Source: Lithodes maja (lineage: Eukaryota > Arthropoda > Malacostraca > Decapoda > Lithodidae). Taken from it: a stretch of 64,000 bases of DNA. Made by a program: the position numbers and the translations under genes. Where the stretch lies: the NCBI GenBank assembly GCA_037953745.1, contig JBAKBP010004311.1:64501-128500 (forward strand), in the 5' to 3' direction. The notes beneath the pieces were generated by a model. It had not been told where the DNA came from, ran no database searches, and worked only from the letters and a program-made list of their open reading frames with translations. Every line of letters begins with the position of its first letter. The first letter of the stretch is position 1. Of the stretch, positions 41,311 through 51,269 are shown piece after piece.

Positions 41311-44284
41311 TTAGTACTCCTGCTTGGTGTGGTATTCAGCAAAGCACGGTATAGCACATAGTGACACCTGGCACTCCACACACTGCATGGTGGTCTTTTT
41401 CTGCTTCCTCGGCCTCACCTGGCTGTTCCAGCAGACATGGCACCGCCTTCTGCTAATGGTGACTCCATCTCGTTCCAGAGGCAGGTAACCGAGCTTGTGC
41501 ACATTTACATACTGTGCACACTGCATGCGGTCCTGAACGGGGCGCCCAGGTTGTACCACTGCCCTCTGTGGCATAGCATACCTGTCCAGGAGCTCCACCA
41601 ACACCTGTTTTTGGAACCTCCGCAGGCTACTGAACTTCCTGGGTGTGCGCGGATTCCGAAGCCTGTAGATATTATAGGCATTCAGCATTGACATGTCCAC
41701 CATGTGCAGAAAGAACTTTTTGTACCATCTGCACGAGGTACGCAGACAGTCGATGAAGCCTATCTGCATGTCGGACTTGTCCACCAGCCTCATATTTATG
41801 TTGTAGTCAATTACAGCATCGGGCTTGGTCACCCTGACTTGGGTGTGGCGATCCACCTTGCCAGTCTCAACCATTTCCCCCTTGTGGACGGTGCTCAGGA
41901 GGTTGACCTTCCGCTGGTCGTGCCAGTGGATAGCCAGAATGGGTCCCGACTTCTTCTTGAAGACATCGCCTTTCTTTGTTTTAGGAGGGAAACTTGGCAT
42001 GCCCTTCCTTTTTGCTCTAACTGTGCCTACAGTCCCCGTCTGGCGCTGATGGAGGTACTTTGAGAGAGTGGGGGACGTGTAGTAGTTGTCCGTGTAGAGG
42101 ACGTGATTCTTTTGGAAGTACCGGTTCATCATGGCTTGAACCACTGCTCCGCCAAAGCCAATGAGGGGGTCTATTGCCACGTCCCCTTCCTTCCCGCTGT
42201 AGACCAGGAAGTCCAGGACATAGCCAGTTTGGCAATCGCACAGCACAAAGAACTTTATACCAAAGCGATGTCTCTTTGAGGGGATGTACTGCCTGAAGCT
42301 CAGCTTTCCCCGGAACAGCACAAGAGACTCGTCAATACAGACGTTGCAGAAGGGCATGAAGTAGGACGTGTTCTCTCATCATCTCGTACAACGTCCTAAT
42401 CTTCCACAGTTTGTCAGGGAGATGCATGTCGGTGTTGGTGACAAGATGGAGCGCTCCGAGGATGTCGAGGTACCGGTCCCGAGAGATGTATTTCCCGAAG
42501 GCAGGGGTGGATATCAGATCTTTGGTGATCCAATAGTCAGCCAACCTGTGCTTCTTCACATGAGGCATTAGCATGGTGATTGCCAGGAACACCATGAACT
42601 CGGGATGAGTCACTGGGGTCCACCGCTTCATGTGGCCCTTGGTCACCTTGCCAAAAAAGTTAACCTGGACTTGGTAGTGCTTATTTGTCTCTTGTATGAC
42701 AAAGTCAGTAACCTCCTTATCAAAAAATGCCTCAAAAAGCTCATGTGGTCGAGCATTGGGGCCTGCAGGAAAACTTGGGGTAACTCCTGGAGCATCCTGT
42801 ACCTCATCAAAAGGGGTTACATCAGGGTCAATGACTTCATCAGCAGCCACATCCTGCCAGTTGAAAATATAAAATGCGTCCTTCTGGCGACGCTGACGAG
42901 GAGCTACAGCGGGGGCAGCACGCCCACGAACTTTGGCGGCGCGCACCCTAGGGCGGCCAGGAGCGCGACGGCGCCCAGGCCCAGCCCGGCGGCCAGCCAG
43001 GCGGCCAGGGCGGCCAGGAGCACGACGGCCCTGGGCAAAGCGTCTGGGTTGAGGGTCGTCGATGTCCATAAAGTCATCGTCGTTGTCGTCAGAGCCGTCA
43101 TCTTGCCCTGACGGTGGACCCAGGTAATCATGGCCAGAGTCGTCTGTGAGGTGCCCTTCATCTTCAGAGCCCCCCTCATAATCTCGCGGGGAACGAATGA
43201 TGCGTGGGCGGCGTGTAGGTCGGCGAGGTGGGGAAGGAGTGGGAGGTAAGGCTCTGTCATCTTCATGCAGAGGTTCGGGGCTCCTTGGCCTACGACGAGT
43301 CGTAGACAGCACTGGTTCAGTGTCTGTAGGTGCAGGTATGGATGCGAGGTCGAAAACATCATGAGGAACCTCTGTTGTAGGCTGGAGAGGTGGGGTGGAC
43401 CCTGGGGAAACTTGCGGGGGCGTATGGCTGGGAGCGGCAGGGGTGGAAGCCGCAGGGGTGGAAGCCGCGGGAGCCTCGAACAAAGAGCGCCTACTTGTAG
43501 CTCCTTTTTTAACATATTTTCTCCCTTTTCCCTTTTCTTTAGTAGTATGTCTCCTCTCGGGGGAAATAGGGGGTAAATAGGCCGAAAGTGGGGGGTCCTC
43601 AACCCTAGGCAGTGCTGGTGGTGGTGGGGAAGAATGGCGGGAGCCTGGGGCAACTTGGGTGGCGTGGGTAGATAAGGAAGACAATGGCGGGTCAACCTCG
43701 GCCTCACGCGCAGCCTCACTGGCACCCTCACGCACTGCTCCCTCACCAAGTTTTAGGGCCTCTTTCCTGGCTGCCGCGGCCGCCTTCTTGAGAACTTGCT
43801 TCTTATAGAAACGTATCTTGAATGGGGATTTAGCTGGCGAAGGGCTAGGTGTCGTGTCACTCAACCTAAACTTGGCAGTCGACCTAGTGCTGTCCCATTC
43901 GCTCACTCTCACTACACTCTCATCACCTTGCACAACTATATCACGTTCAGTACTATCATCACTTTCATCGTCATGCTCAAATCCAATAAAAAGCGCGTCT
44001 CTTTCATGGATTTCGTGTAGATCGTCAAAATCTTCACTATAGTGAGACTGATAAGACTCGGAGCTATCACTGCCCAAGTCATCAACACTATTTTTGCCTT
44101 CACCACGTTCATAACTCCTCAAAGCTATTTCAATACCTCCGGGAGTCAACGCATCTTGTACGTGCCTTTGCGTTAGGGCGCGACGAACATGGGCAGGCGT
44201 CGAAGGGAGCGTAGAATCGGACACAAGGGAATCACTTTTTGGGCTAGTATCCATGTTGGCGGCAGGGTAGAGACTGGCGTACAT
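41311..44284 (-). pseudogene. piggyBac transposase, one frameshift
   Basis: Two overlapping frames. The N-terminal one (44284-42332) has a Ser/Asp-rich stretch, a long Pro/Ser linker, a basic AT-hook-like block (RRAPGRPGRLAGRR and RRRAPGRPRVR, near 43000) and the start of the DDE_Tnp_1_7 domain (PHELFEAFFDKEVTDFVIQE). The C-terminal one (42357-41311) continues with CIDESLVLFRGK (Asp 1), VLYTDNYYTSPTL (Asp 2), MRLVDKSDMQIG (Asp 3) and a Cys-rich zinc-binding end (CHVCWNSQ, MQCVECQVSLC). The order is that of PGBD4-like piggyBac transposases, and all three Asp are kept. The join near 42375 needs one inserted base, so a single 1-bp deletion inactivates it. The start may be the ATG at 44284 or 44254. 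It acts in the nucleus on TTAA sites. Confidence 0.9.
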
Positions 44285-44377
44285 GCTGTCTGGTGGCGTC
44301 GCCTAGCGACGCCTGGTGACCACGGAACGAAATATTTACGCGCGCCATTCGAAAGCACACACGCAAGCAATGGTACA

Positions 44378-44686
44378 GATGTCGTAAGGACACAAAGAAA
44401 TTCAGCTTCCCATATAGGAGTATAGAGACTTGGAACAACTTGGAGGAGGAGGTGGTGAGAGCGAGGAACATTAACATGTTCAAATCTAGGTTGGATAAAA
44501 GTAAATATGGAAATAGGGCAACATAAGTTATGATATGTTAGTCCAAAATACTGGGAACTGGGAATATCCATTACGATACTTGTCTAAGTAAAATGGATTG
44601 ATTATAAAGTAACTAAGACAGGACAACACGAGCGCTGCTCAATTCCTGTAAACTACAAATAGGTAAATACAAATAGGTAAATACAG
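44378..44686 (+). mobile_element. LINE-C 3'-end insertion in the piggyBac right end
   Basis: The plus frame reads RKDTKKFSFPYRSIETWNNL, EEEVVRARNINMFKSRLDK and ends with TAA at 44524, the typical last residues of CR1-like ORF2. A 3' region ending in two copies of AAATAGGTAAATAC follows. The piggyBac MITE at 52113 has the uninterrupted sequence (GGTACAATGTTGTACCACCC), which fixes the insertion between ATGGTACA and GTGTTGTACC. This is the segment missing from the end of the LINE-C copy at 59064-61850. Confidence 0.8.
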
Positions 44687-44887
44687 TGTTGTACCACCCG
44701 GGTTCCTCGGGTCAAACCATAATGGTACACACGTGTACCACCCGGGGTTGAAGGGTTAAAGAATTACACACTAATGCCACCGAAGGTACCGTCTGTTCTG
44801 TTCTAACTATCCAAGAAGTAAAGGACTGCCAATGAGATTGATATTGCCTCTTGGGAGATTGTGTGTACTGATTCATAAATTTATCTG

Positions 44888-45302
44888 TCACGTTTCTACC
44901 ATACGGCATTCGCCACTAGGTCTCCTGAATGACCACAATGCAAAAGTCAGCGAGGACTTTACGTTGCCAATTGTGGCTAAGTGGAAATACCCGACCGGGA
45001 GCGACACTGGGTTCGGGCACCACATTAACAATTGTTGGTACCACAACTGCGCCGGCGACAGGGGCGCGAGTAACGAGACTACGCCTCGATAATCCTGTAG
45101 TTTGTTGACTACGTGGCACATTAGAGAAGCGGCTGGTGGCAGAAACAGATAAATGGAACTTCACATGTTCCAATCGGTCACCAATGCATCGGGCCCCCCC
45201 CCCTGCCGGCGTTAATTTCCGGCGTGTGAGGTACCGAGGGAGTTTGTGATTCTCCTCTGACGCAAACAGATCCACACGTGGACGGTAAGGCTCTGCAATC
45301 AT
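44888..45302 (-). pseudogene. DIRS #2 post-RNase H segment
   Basis: Two overlapping minus frames carry RPRVDLFASEENHKLPRYL (45302 side) and SPAQLWYQQLLMWCPNPVSL, PVGYFHLATIGNVKSSLTFA (45060-44920). These correspond to DIRS #1 WGVPEVALFASGVPRQLPLD and GSVGDLRASLAF in the same order. A poly-C run at 45196-45204 marks a frameshift. Confidence 0.65.
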
Positions 45303-46002
45303 TTGATCGAAAAAGTTCTGCTTGAGTGCCCACTCGACTGTTGTGCTCTTGTCTTCGAGACAGAGCGTCTGCCCAGACGTTTGCTACGCCTGGGAGATAA
45401 GATGCATGAAGATGAACGTGCAGCTTGTCGGCTAGAACAAAAATCTTTTCTGACACGTCTAGCAACTTCCGAGACCTCGTTGACCCTTGTTTCTCAATGC
45501 AGTGAACTGCCTTGAGATTTTCCAACTTGAAGGCCACCGACTGTTCCCGTAAAGTAGAGCCGTGAACTTGAAGGAAATACAAGGGGACTAATAACTCTTT
45601 TACAATTATGTGGGAGGTTACTGAATGGGACCCAAGCCCTTGACCCTGATACCCGAGGTTTGACTGAAAGCCCCAACCTATCGTCCCTGACGCAACTGTG
45701 TCCACCCATACCGACGGCGGAGGAGAGGTCCATGACAAGACTGAGTGCAACATTTCTCTCTTCGCCCAAACCGCTAGTAAGCTGTGTAATAATGTTGGGA
45801 TAGGCCATAATATTCCCGCCGGTAATAGTGGGAAGAATTTGTTGCCCTCCCAGATTAAACGTTTGACTTTCAACCGGCCCAACTTCCCAGTTAGTTGAAC
45901 CCAGTTGAGAAAACCGACTAGAGATTCCCAAAGTCTCTGTGTCGTAGTCAGACTGTGGAGAAACATAAACAGTTCTTTGCGAAATCTGTTTCGAGTGTCC
46001 AC
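45178..46002 (-). pseudogene. DIRS #2 RT thumb and RNase H
   Basis: The frame reads RLWESLVGFLNWVQLTGKLG (thumb), VWVDTVASGTIGWGFQSNLG (RNase H start with Asp), ELLVPLYFLQVHGSTLREQS, HASYLPGVANVWADALSRRQ (RNase H Asp kept). It serves as the in-window reference for what DIRS #1 lost at 36459-36790. It lies one frame away from the RT core upstream. After the ADALSR block the frame degenerates. Confidence 0.8.
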
Positions 46003-46009
46003 ATTCTGA

Positions 46010-46285
46010 CTCAGAGTGAGAGATGCTGTGTCCTTGACCAGCCCTATCCACTGAAATACTCGTGAGGGAACAAGGTTTGACTTTTACTAAGTTGACCTTG
46101 AATCCTAGAGATTTGAGATGGTTTAACGTAATGTAGACATGAGTGTTGCATAACTCTTCTGTCTCTGCCACCACCAGACAGTCGTCCAGATACCACAAGA
46201 TCCTGATCCCTTGTTCTAACATGGGCATCAGGGCTTGCCGGGACTTTGTTTGAAAGCTTGTGCCATATTGAAAACAGTCTTCCAA
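46010..46285 (-). pseudogene. DIRS #2 reverse transcriptase core remnant (YLDD kept)
   Basis: The frame reads ALMPMLEQGIRILWYLDDCL, VVAETEELCNTHVYITLNHL and KSLGFKVNLVKVKP. WYLDD is the catalytic motif C. The preceding RT part with motif A is missing: only about 60 bp separate this frame from the end of the gag-like frame at 46349. This is an internal deletion of several hundred bases. The frame shifts again near 46010 into the thumb segment. Confidence 0.75.
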
Positions 46286-46348
46286 ACTGCTGGTGAAATC
46301 AAAGAAGGAGGTAGAACTGGAGACAGAACTACTTGGCTTGCAATACGG

Positions 46349-47038
46349 TCAGGAAGTTTCTTCACTAAGAATATCCTCAGATCCTGCCTTGCTCGAACTG
46401 CCTCTTAATAAGGCCGGCCGAATAACTCCTAAAGACTGAATGGAAGTTTGGAGAAGCAAGCGCCGGGAAAGTTCAACGGTTTTCCTGACTTGCGCAGCTT
46501 CGATCGCCTGAGACGAGCGTACCATAAACTTTGTTACTTGCTGGGTAACAATATATTGCAAAAACAGTCTAAACGCTTTTCTTCTTAACCTAAACTCACG
46601 GTCTAGGTGAGCTGGGGAAGGCGTGCTAAACGGATCTTTTAATTCGCACAAATTGATTTTTTTAGGGGCAGCCAAGAAATCAAACAAAGCAGAGGGGACT
46701 GCTCCAGCACCAAAAACCAGAAGAGAGAACCAAGAATGGTGTTCTTGAGGGATGTGGTGAGAAGATTTTGAAGTGAAGGTAGTGGCAAAATTATGAGCCT
46801 CTGTTAACCATTCCACCCAAGGTCCCGTACCCAACTGCCCCACCTGCAAGACTGGATTCGAGGCTGAGTCTGTGATCGGAAACATATCCAACTCCGGCGT
46901 CAAAGCAGAAAGTGCCGTGACGTCGTTAAAGCCATCATTCTTATTCCAGTCAGAAAATAGCTAGAAGCTAAGGCAGGGGGTAGGGCTGGTGTTGATGCAA
47001 ACACCAAAAAGTCGTGGTTATAATAACTTGGAACGGCC
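46349..47038 (-). pseudogene. DIRS #2 gag-like protein, C-terminal part
   Basis: An open frame of 184 residues from the ATG at 46903 (TPELDMFPITDSASNPVLQV, then PWVEWLTEAHNFATTF and AIEAAQVRKTVELSRRLLLQ). It has no motif I can name, but lies just before RT. Upstream of 46903, up to the TTAA at 47039, a related frame is open and joins the frame beyond the nested MITE (after 48986) without a stop if a single TTAA is kept. It is therefore the C-terminal half of the gag begun at 51138. Confidence 0.6.
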
Positions 47039-47498
47039 TTAACCCTTGGTTCCCGGATGCCCTCTTGTACGCCCATAAAAAAGCATGTAACAGGTACCCG
47101 GAAGGCCTCTTATGCACCCACGACGTCACAGCCTGTGAGCTTGCTGTGCGAGGCGTCGGTCCGACGCATGTAAACAACAGCCGGCTGGACCGACGCTCCG
47201 CATCTCCGGCCACAAGAAGGAGAGCGTCGCTTGTTCTTGTGTGCCTGTATGTTGTTGTTCAGTATCGAAAAGTGGTGTAAAGTGGCTGGTTTGGCCATAA
47301 AGTTATCTCCAATGAAATCATCATCACAGCTCACCCAGTTGACTTAGAGAGCTCTACTTAATGCCATTCTACAGGTAAATAACACAGCTACGCTTGGGGA
47401 TGCGCGGGAATGCGGGAAGCAGTCTGATTAACGAATATACGGTAGCCTAGCCTAGACGTTTTTCGGCCAAAACACCCGGGTTTCGAGGAATATATATA

Positions 47499-48951
47499 CA
47501 GTAAACTTCCGTTAATCCGAAGGGCAGCGGACCGGCCCTCGTTCGGATTAGTGGATTTTTCGGATTATCGGACTTTACCCCTATGAACCTGTGTATGATG
47601 AAAACATCGAGACATTAGGCCACCCAAATGACACAATGGTGCACACACACATATCATATGTTCATGAAATCACTTCAAAAGTTTACCATTGTCATTGTAG
47701 CCTATTACCTACTTCAAAACATTCAGATTAACCCTTCAAACCCGGTTGGTACACACGTGTACCATTTTTTTTTGGCCCCAGGAACCCGGGTGGTACTACA
47801 TTGTACCATTGCTTGAAAGCCTGTGCTTCGTGTGCGAGGCGTCGGTCCGACGCATGTAAACAACAGCCGGCTGGACCGACGCTCCGCATCTCCGGCCACA
47901 AGAAGGAGAGCGTCGCTTGTTCGTGTGTGCCTGTATGTTGTTGTTCAGTATCGAAAAGTGGTGTAAAGTGGCTGGTTTGGCCATAAAGTTATCTCCAATG
48001 AAATCATCATCACAGCTCACCCAGTTGACTTAGAGAGCTCTACTTAAGGCCATTTTACAGGTAAATAACACAGCTACGCTTGGGGATGCGCGGGAATGCG
48101 GGAAGCAGTCTGATTAACGAATATACGGTAGCCTAGCCTAGACGTTTTTCGGCCAAAACACCCGGATTTCGAGGAATATATATATAATATATAGCCGGGG
48201 CCGGTGGGTTAATGGTCAAAGGAATCTGCTGATATAAACGTCTTCTTCTTCTTCCGTCAACTAGCGAGTTTGTCTTGCTCTTTAAGATCAGATGTGGTTC
48301 GGGAAGTAATGCCTTAACAACGGCACCTCCCTGAGAAGTTCTTGTAATTTTCCTTTTGTGATTTTCCTTTTGTGATGTGCTCTGTTATATTATATTGTAT
48401 TGAAAGCACCCTTGTCTTGTTGTCTTGAAAGCACCCTTGGGACGCTCCGATCACTGAACTATAAATAGTAGCGTATCAGAACGTCCAAAGGTGCGTTTTC
48501 AAGCTCAAGGCTAATACATCCAAAGGTGCATTTTCAAGCTCAAGACTGAATGAGCTTGCAGAAAATGCGGTGCAAGCCAGTAGCGCATCGGAGCGTCCCA
48601 AGGATGCGTTCAAGAGCAAAACAAACTCTCTAGCAGACGATGTGGAAGAAGAAGAAGAAGAAGAAGGTGTTAACGTTTATATCAGTAGCTTCCTTTGACC
48701 ATTAATCTGAATGTTTTGAAGTAGGTAATAGGCTACAATGACAATGGTAAACTTTTAAAGTTAATTCATGAACATATGATATGTGTGTGCTCCATTATGT
48801 GTCATTTGAGTGGCCTAATGCCTCAAAAAGGGGACTTTGGGACTTTTTGAAATTCGGACCATTGGGAGAATTCGGATTTGGCCTCAAATTGAAAAATTCG
48901 GACTATTGGGAGATTCGAATCATCGGTCGTCGGATTAACGGACTTTTACTG
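47499..48951. mobile_element. pogo/Tigger-like foldback MITE, itself carrying a piggyBac MITE
   Basis: Left end CAGTAAACTTCCGTTAATCC, right end the reverse complement of CAGTAAAAGTCCGTTAATCC, with TA on both sides (47497-47498 and 48952-48953). CAGT ends and a TA duplication are typical of pogo/Tigger elements. The long arms are inverted copies, and the centre holds AAGAAG/CTTCTT runs near 48240 and 48650. Net of the nested piggyBac MITE it is about 970 bp. Confidence 0.85.
47728..48212 (-). mobile_element. piggyBac MITE B (485 bp), complete
   Basis: TTAA at 47728-47731 and 48209-48212, with internal sequence matching MITE A and 52113-52599 (GAGCTCTCTAAGTCAACTGG on the other strand, CGTCGGTCCGACGCATGTAA). 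It sits in the left arm of the pogo-like foldback. The right arm (about 48670-48745) retains the same target with one TTAA, which confirms the insertion boundaries. Confidence 0.93.
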
Positions 48952-49040
48952 TATACAGTAATACATAACCGGGGCTGGAGGGTTAATAGGAACATCCAAA
49001 ACCTTTCCTTGACTATCCAAAGCTCTGAGTTTTCTAGACT

Positions 49041-49204
49041 TATTGCCTTGGATTACCCACGCATGTGGTACAGGGAGCTCCCCCGACATTATCGGTTTGA
49101 CTCCTGCAAGGAGATAAAGAAAACATAATATTTAGCAGTGGCCCCGTAATCATTGACTATTGCCTTGGATTACCCACTCATGTGGTACAGGGAGCTCCCC
49201 CGAC
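49041..49204. repeat. 70-bp module between 47-bp direct repeats
   Basis: 49041-49087 and 49158-49204 are near-identical (TATTGCCTTGGATTACCCAC, G/T, CATGTGGTACAGGGAGCTCC). Between them lie 70 bp (49088-49157) containing GGTTTGACTCCTGCAAGGAG, which recurs at 61822-61894 and inverted at 62236-62308. It looks like an insertion with an unusually long target duplication, or a local tandem duplication. Confidence 0.75.
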
Positions 49205-49292
49205 CTAGTAGCTTGTGCTGCCTCAGGCCTAGTTGGGAACAATGCTACCCATGACTCATCAGGCCCGTATAAAAGGGGCATAGCTCCTTTTT

Positions 49293-51138
49293 TTGACTGG
49301 TGCCTTGTCTAAAAGGGGGGAGGGAGTTATGTCTGAGATGACTCGCCCATTGGAAGTAGTGAGAGCTGCTGTGCCTGGCACATTGGAAAATGGATCTTAC
49401 ACAAGAGGAGGGTTAGGTATTTTAGCTAAAGCAATGGATGTAGCCAGAGGTCGCACGTTCGTCGACGTCGCGGGAGCTCCCATACCAAATGTAGGAGTTT
49501 CCGGCGTAGGGCCAAAGAACTTATTAAGTGCATTTAATAGTAATCCATTAATCTCTTCCGTAGTTACATACCTAGCAGATGACGAACTCCGTGGAGATTC
49601 GACAGTACCCTGAGAGTCGTCTAGAAGGTGACTCGACTCTTCAACTTCCATCTTTGAGACCAGAGAATGCCGTTCTTCATCCCTTAAGTCTGGCCTATTA
49701 TGGGAAGATCCCGCCGAAGCCGGGACCTTCCCATGCCGCCATGTTAAATCCGGGATAGAAGATGGTACAGTAGGGTCCCGCATAAAACGAGTATATGGTC
49801 GATAAACGAGGGCGTTTTATGCGATTTCGTTTTATGTGAACACAGCATTTTGGTGGCCCAATATCGTCAATGTTCACTGGAAGCGAAAATTTCCGTCAGG
49901 AGCGTACGATATTTCGTACGTTTTGTACGATATTTCGGCGTTCTATATGAAAGCGTACGATATTTCGTACGTTTTGTACGATATTTCGGCGCTCTATATG
50001 AAAACTCCTCGGATTTGCCCCACTTTGGCGGCCGACTCGTTTTATGTGATCACATTCGTTCTCATCGAAAATTAAATATTAATATTTTAGGTCGGTCGTT
50101 TTAATCGAGACTCGTTTTATGCGAACACGTTTTATGCGGGACCCTACTGTACATCGGCATCCCAGTGGACGTCAGCCACCACTTGAGTCACAAAAGGATG
50201 TGCTCCGTCCTGCCAGGGCTGTGAGTATCGCCATACACCTTGGCTGTGGCCGACACTCGCTTGCAAGCTTGGTATACTCTCCAAATGGGAGCCCTCACCC
50301 GAGCACCCTAGAGGTTTATAGTTTCCGTAAGATACTACTAAATCTGAGGCTGACACACGTGACCTGGTAGAAAAGCATGAATATCAGGTGATGAAATGTC
50401 CGCCGGGGCATCCTCCACCACATTCGCTGACTCCACCCCCGACCTGTCAGATTGGACGTTAGACTTGGTGGGGGTAGAGGCAGAAAGCGGGGTACCAGGC
50501 TCCGGCGATAGCCGTGAGTCCTTTCGCACCGGAGGATCCCTTTTGGAAGATTTATGACTCCTACTTGACTTATGCTTAGTACTAGTAAGGTCTTTAGGTC
50601 CCCCACTCACTTCCTTTTCTCCTTCTTTGAAGGTGAAGCAGAGTGGCCCGAAGCTGTCACCTGCTTCCTCAGGGGTGACCTTGATGTGGACCTCGTCGCC
50701 GTTGCCGATGGTGACGGTGAGCGAGGCCTCTTAGATTTGCCGGGGGAGGGTGTGGCAACCTGTCCCCGCCCAGACTCTGAGGTCTTACGTGCACGTATCT
50801 TACACTGAGGGGAGGGGGGGGGGGGGGGGGCATGTTTGATAATTAGAAGCTCCCAAAGCTCAAGGTTATCACATTGCAATGCTTTATGTGCTACATTCGT
50901 TGAATAAGTAGCGAGAAGTTGGTTCACTTCTTGCAAAGCCACTGTGGCAGTGTTATCCTTTTGAATTAAAACTTTAACACTTAAGAGGTTACAAATATTG
51001 CAATTCTTTGTCACCTATATCCCCCCGTGACTGATCTCTGCATTTAACACATTTAATGCAAAGCTTGTGAGCAAAATTAGGGAGACCTGAGCATAACAGC
51101 GTTGACCATACAGCAATGAGAGGTTCAAGTGCCGACAT
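49293..51138 (-). pseudogene. DIRS #2 gag-like protein, N-terminal part, interrupted
   Basis: From the ATG at 51138 the minus strand reads SALEPLIAVWSTLLC, a Cys cluster (LCIKCVKCRDQ, then in the next frame NCNICNLLSVKVLIQKD), a predicted helix (ATVALQEVNQLLATY), and Ser/Arg/Lys-rich stretches (SKRPRSPSPSATATRSTSRS). It continues in shifted frames to 50340, is interrupted by a pogo-like MITE (49768-50149), and resumes at 49783-49397 (YVTTEEINGLLLNALNKFFG). The Cys cluster and basic region suit a nucleic-acid-binding gag. I do not recognise it by name; the assignment rests on position before the DIRS RT. Confidence 0.55.
49768..50149. mobile_element. pogo/Tigger-like MITE (382 bp)
   Basis: Ends CAGTAGGGTCCCGCATAAAA and its reverse complement (TTTTATGCGGGACCCTACTG), flanked by TA on each side (49766-49767, 50150-50151). 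Inside is a duplicated segment with GCGTACGATATTTCG (about 49902 and 49950). No coding capacity. It is inserted in the DIRS #2 gag region. Confidence 0.9.
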
Positions 51139-51269
51139 GACAGAGACTGGGGGAAATCTACCCCACCCCCGGGATCTACCTGATCACCTGGCGCAACGCC
51201 GGTACTCCGCCCTGGAAAGAGAAAATTTCCATGAATTAATGCTCATAAGGTTACCCCAAAAAGGTACAC

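Larger units (their letters stand above)
40216..44759 (-). mobile_element. piggyBac transposon, near-complete
   Basis: Bounded by TTAA at 40216-40219 and 44756-44759 with CCCTCCAACCCCGGC after the left TTAA and GGGGTTGAAGGG before the right one, as in piggyBac-type ends (TTAA then CCC). It carries a minus-strand transposase (41311-44284) with a single frameshift, a 177-bp tandem repeat 3' of the gene (40620-41140), and a later LINE-C 3'-end insertion near its right end (44378-44686). Both ends are homologous to the MITEs at 47039, 47728 and 52113, making this the likely autonomous relative. The two flanks belong to different elements (LINE left, DIRS #2 right). Confidence 0.88.
47039..48986 (-). 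mobile_element. piggyBac MITE A (about 490 bp) interrupted by a pogo-like foldback
   Basis: TTAA at 47039-47042 and 48983-48986. The left part (47039-47498) and the last 35 bp (48952-48986, ending GGGGCTGGAGGGTTAA) together match the complete MITEs at 47728-48212 and 52113-52599. The interruption is 47499-48951. The element is inserted in the DIRS #2 gag frame, which stays open across the empty TTAA. It encodes nothing. Confidence 0.88.
44770..51138 (-). mobile_element. DIRS #2, minus-strand DIRS-type element with nested insertions
   Basis: On the minus strand the order is gag (from 51138), RT, RNase H and connector, ending near 44770 beside the piggyBac element. No tyrosine recombinase follows; it should lie further left and has been lost. 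Insertions are a pogo-like MITE (49768-50149), a 70-bp module between 47-bp direct repeats (49041-49204), and a three-layer MITE nest (47039-48986). Base composition is ordinary, in contrast to DIRS #1. The RT part is internally deleted. Confidence 0.7.

Noticed and set aside
49293..49613. Plus-strand 106-residue frame
   Set aside because: It is antisense to the DIRS #2 gag frame (49783-49397), which fits the neighbouring minus-strand coding order better.
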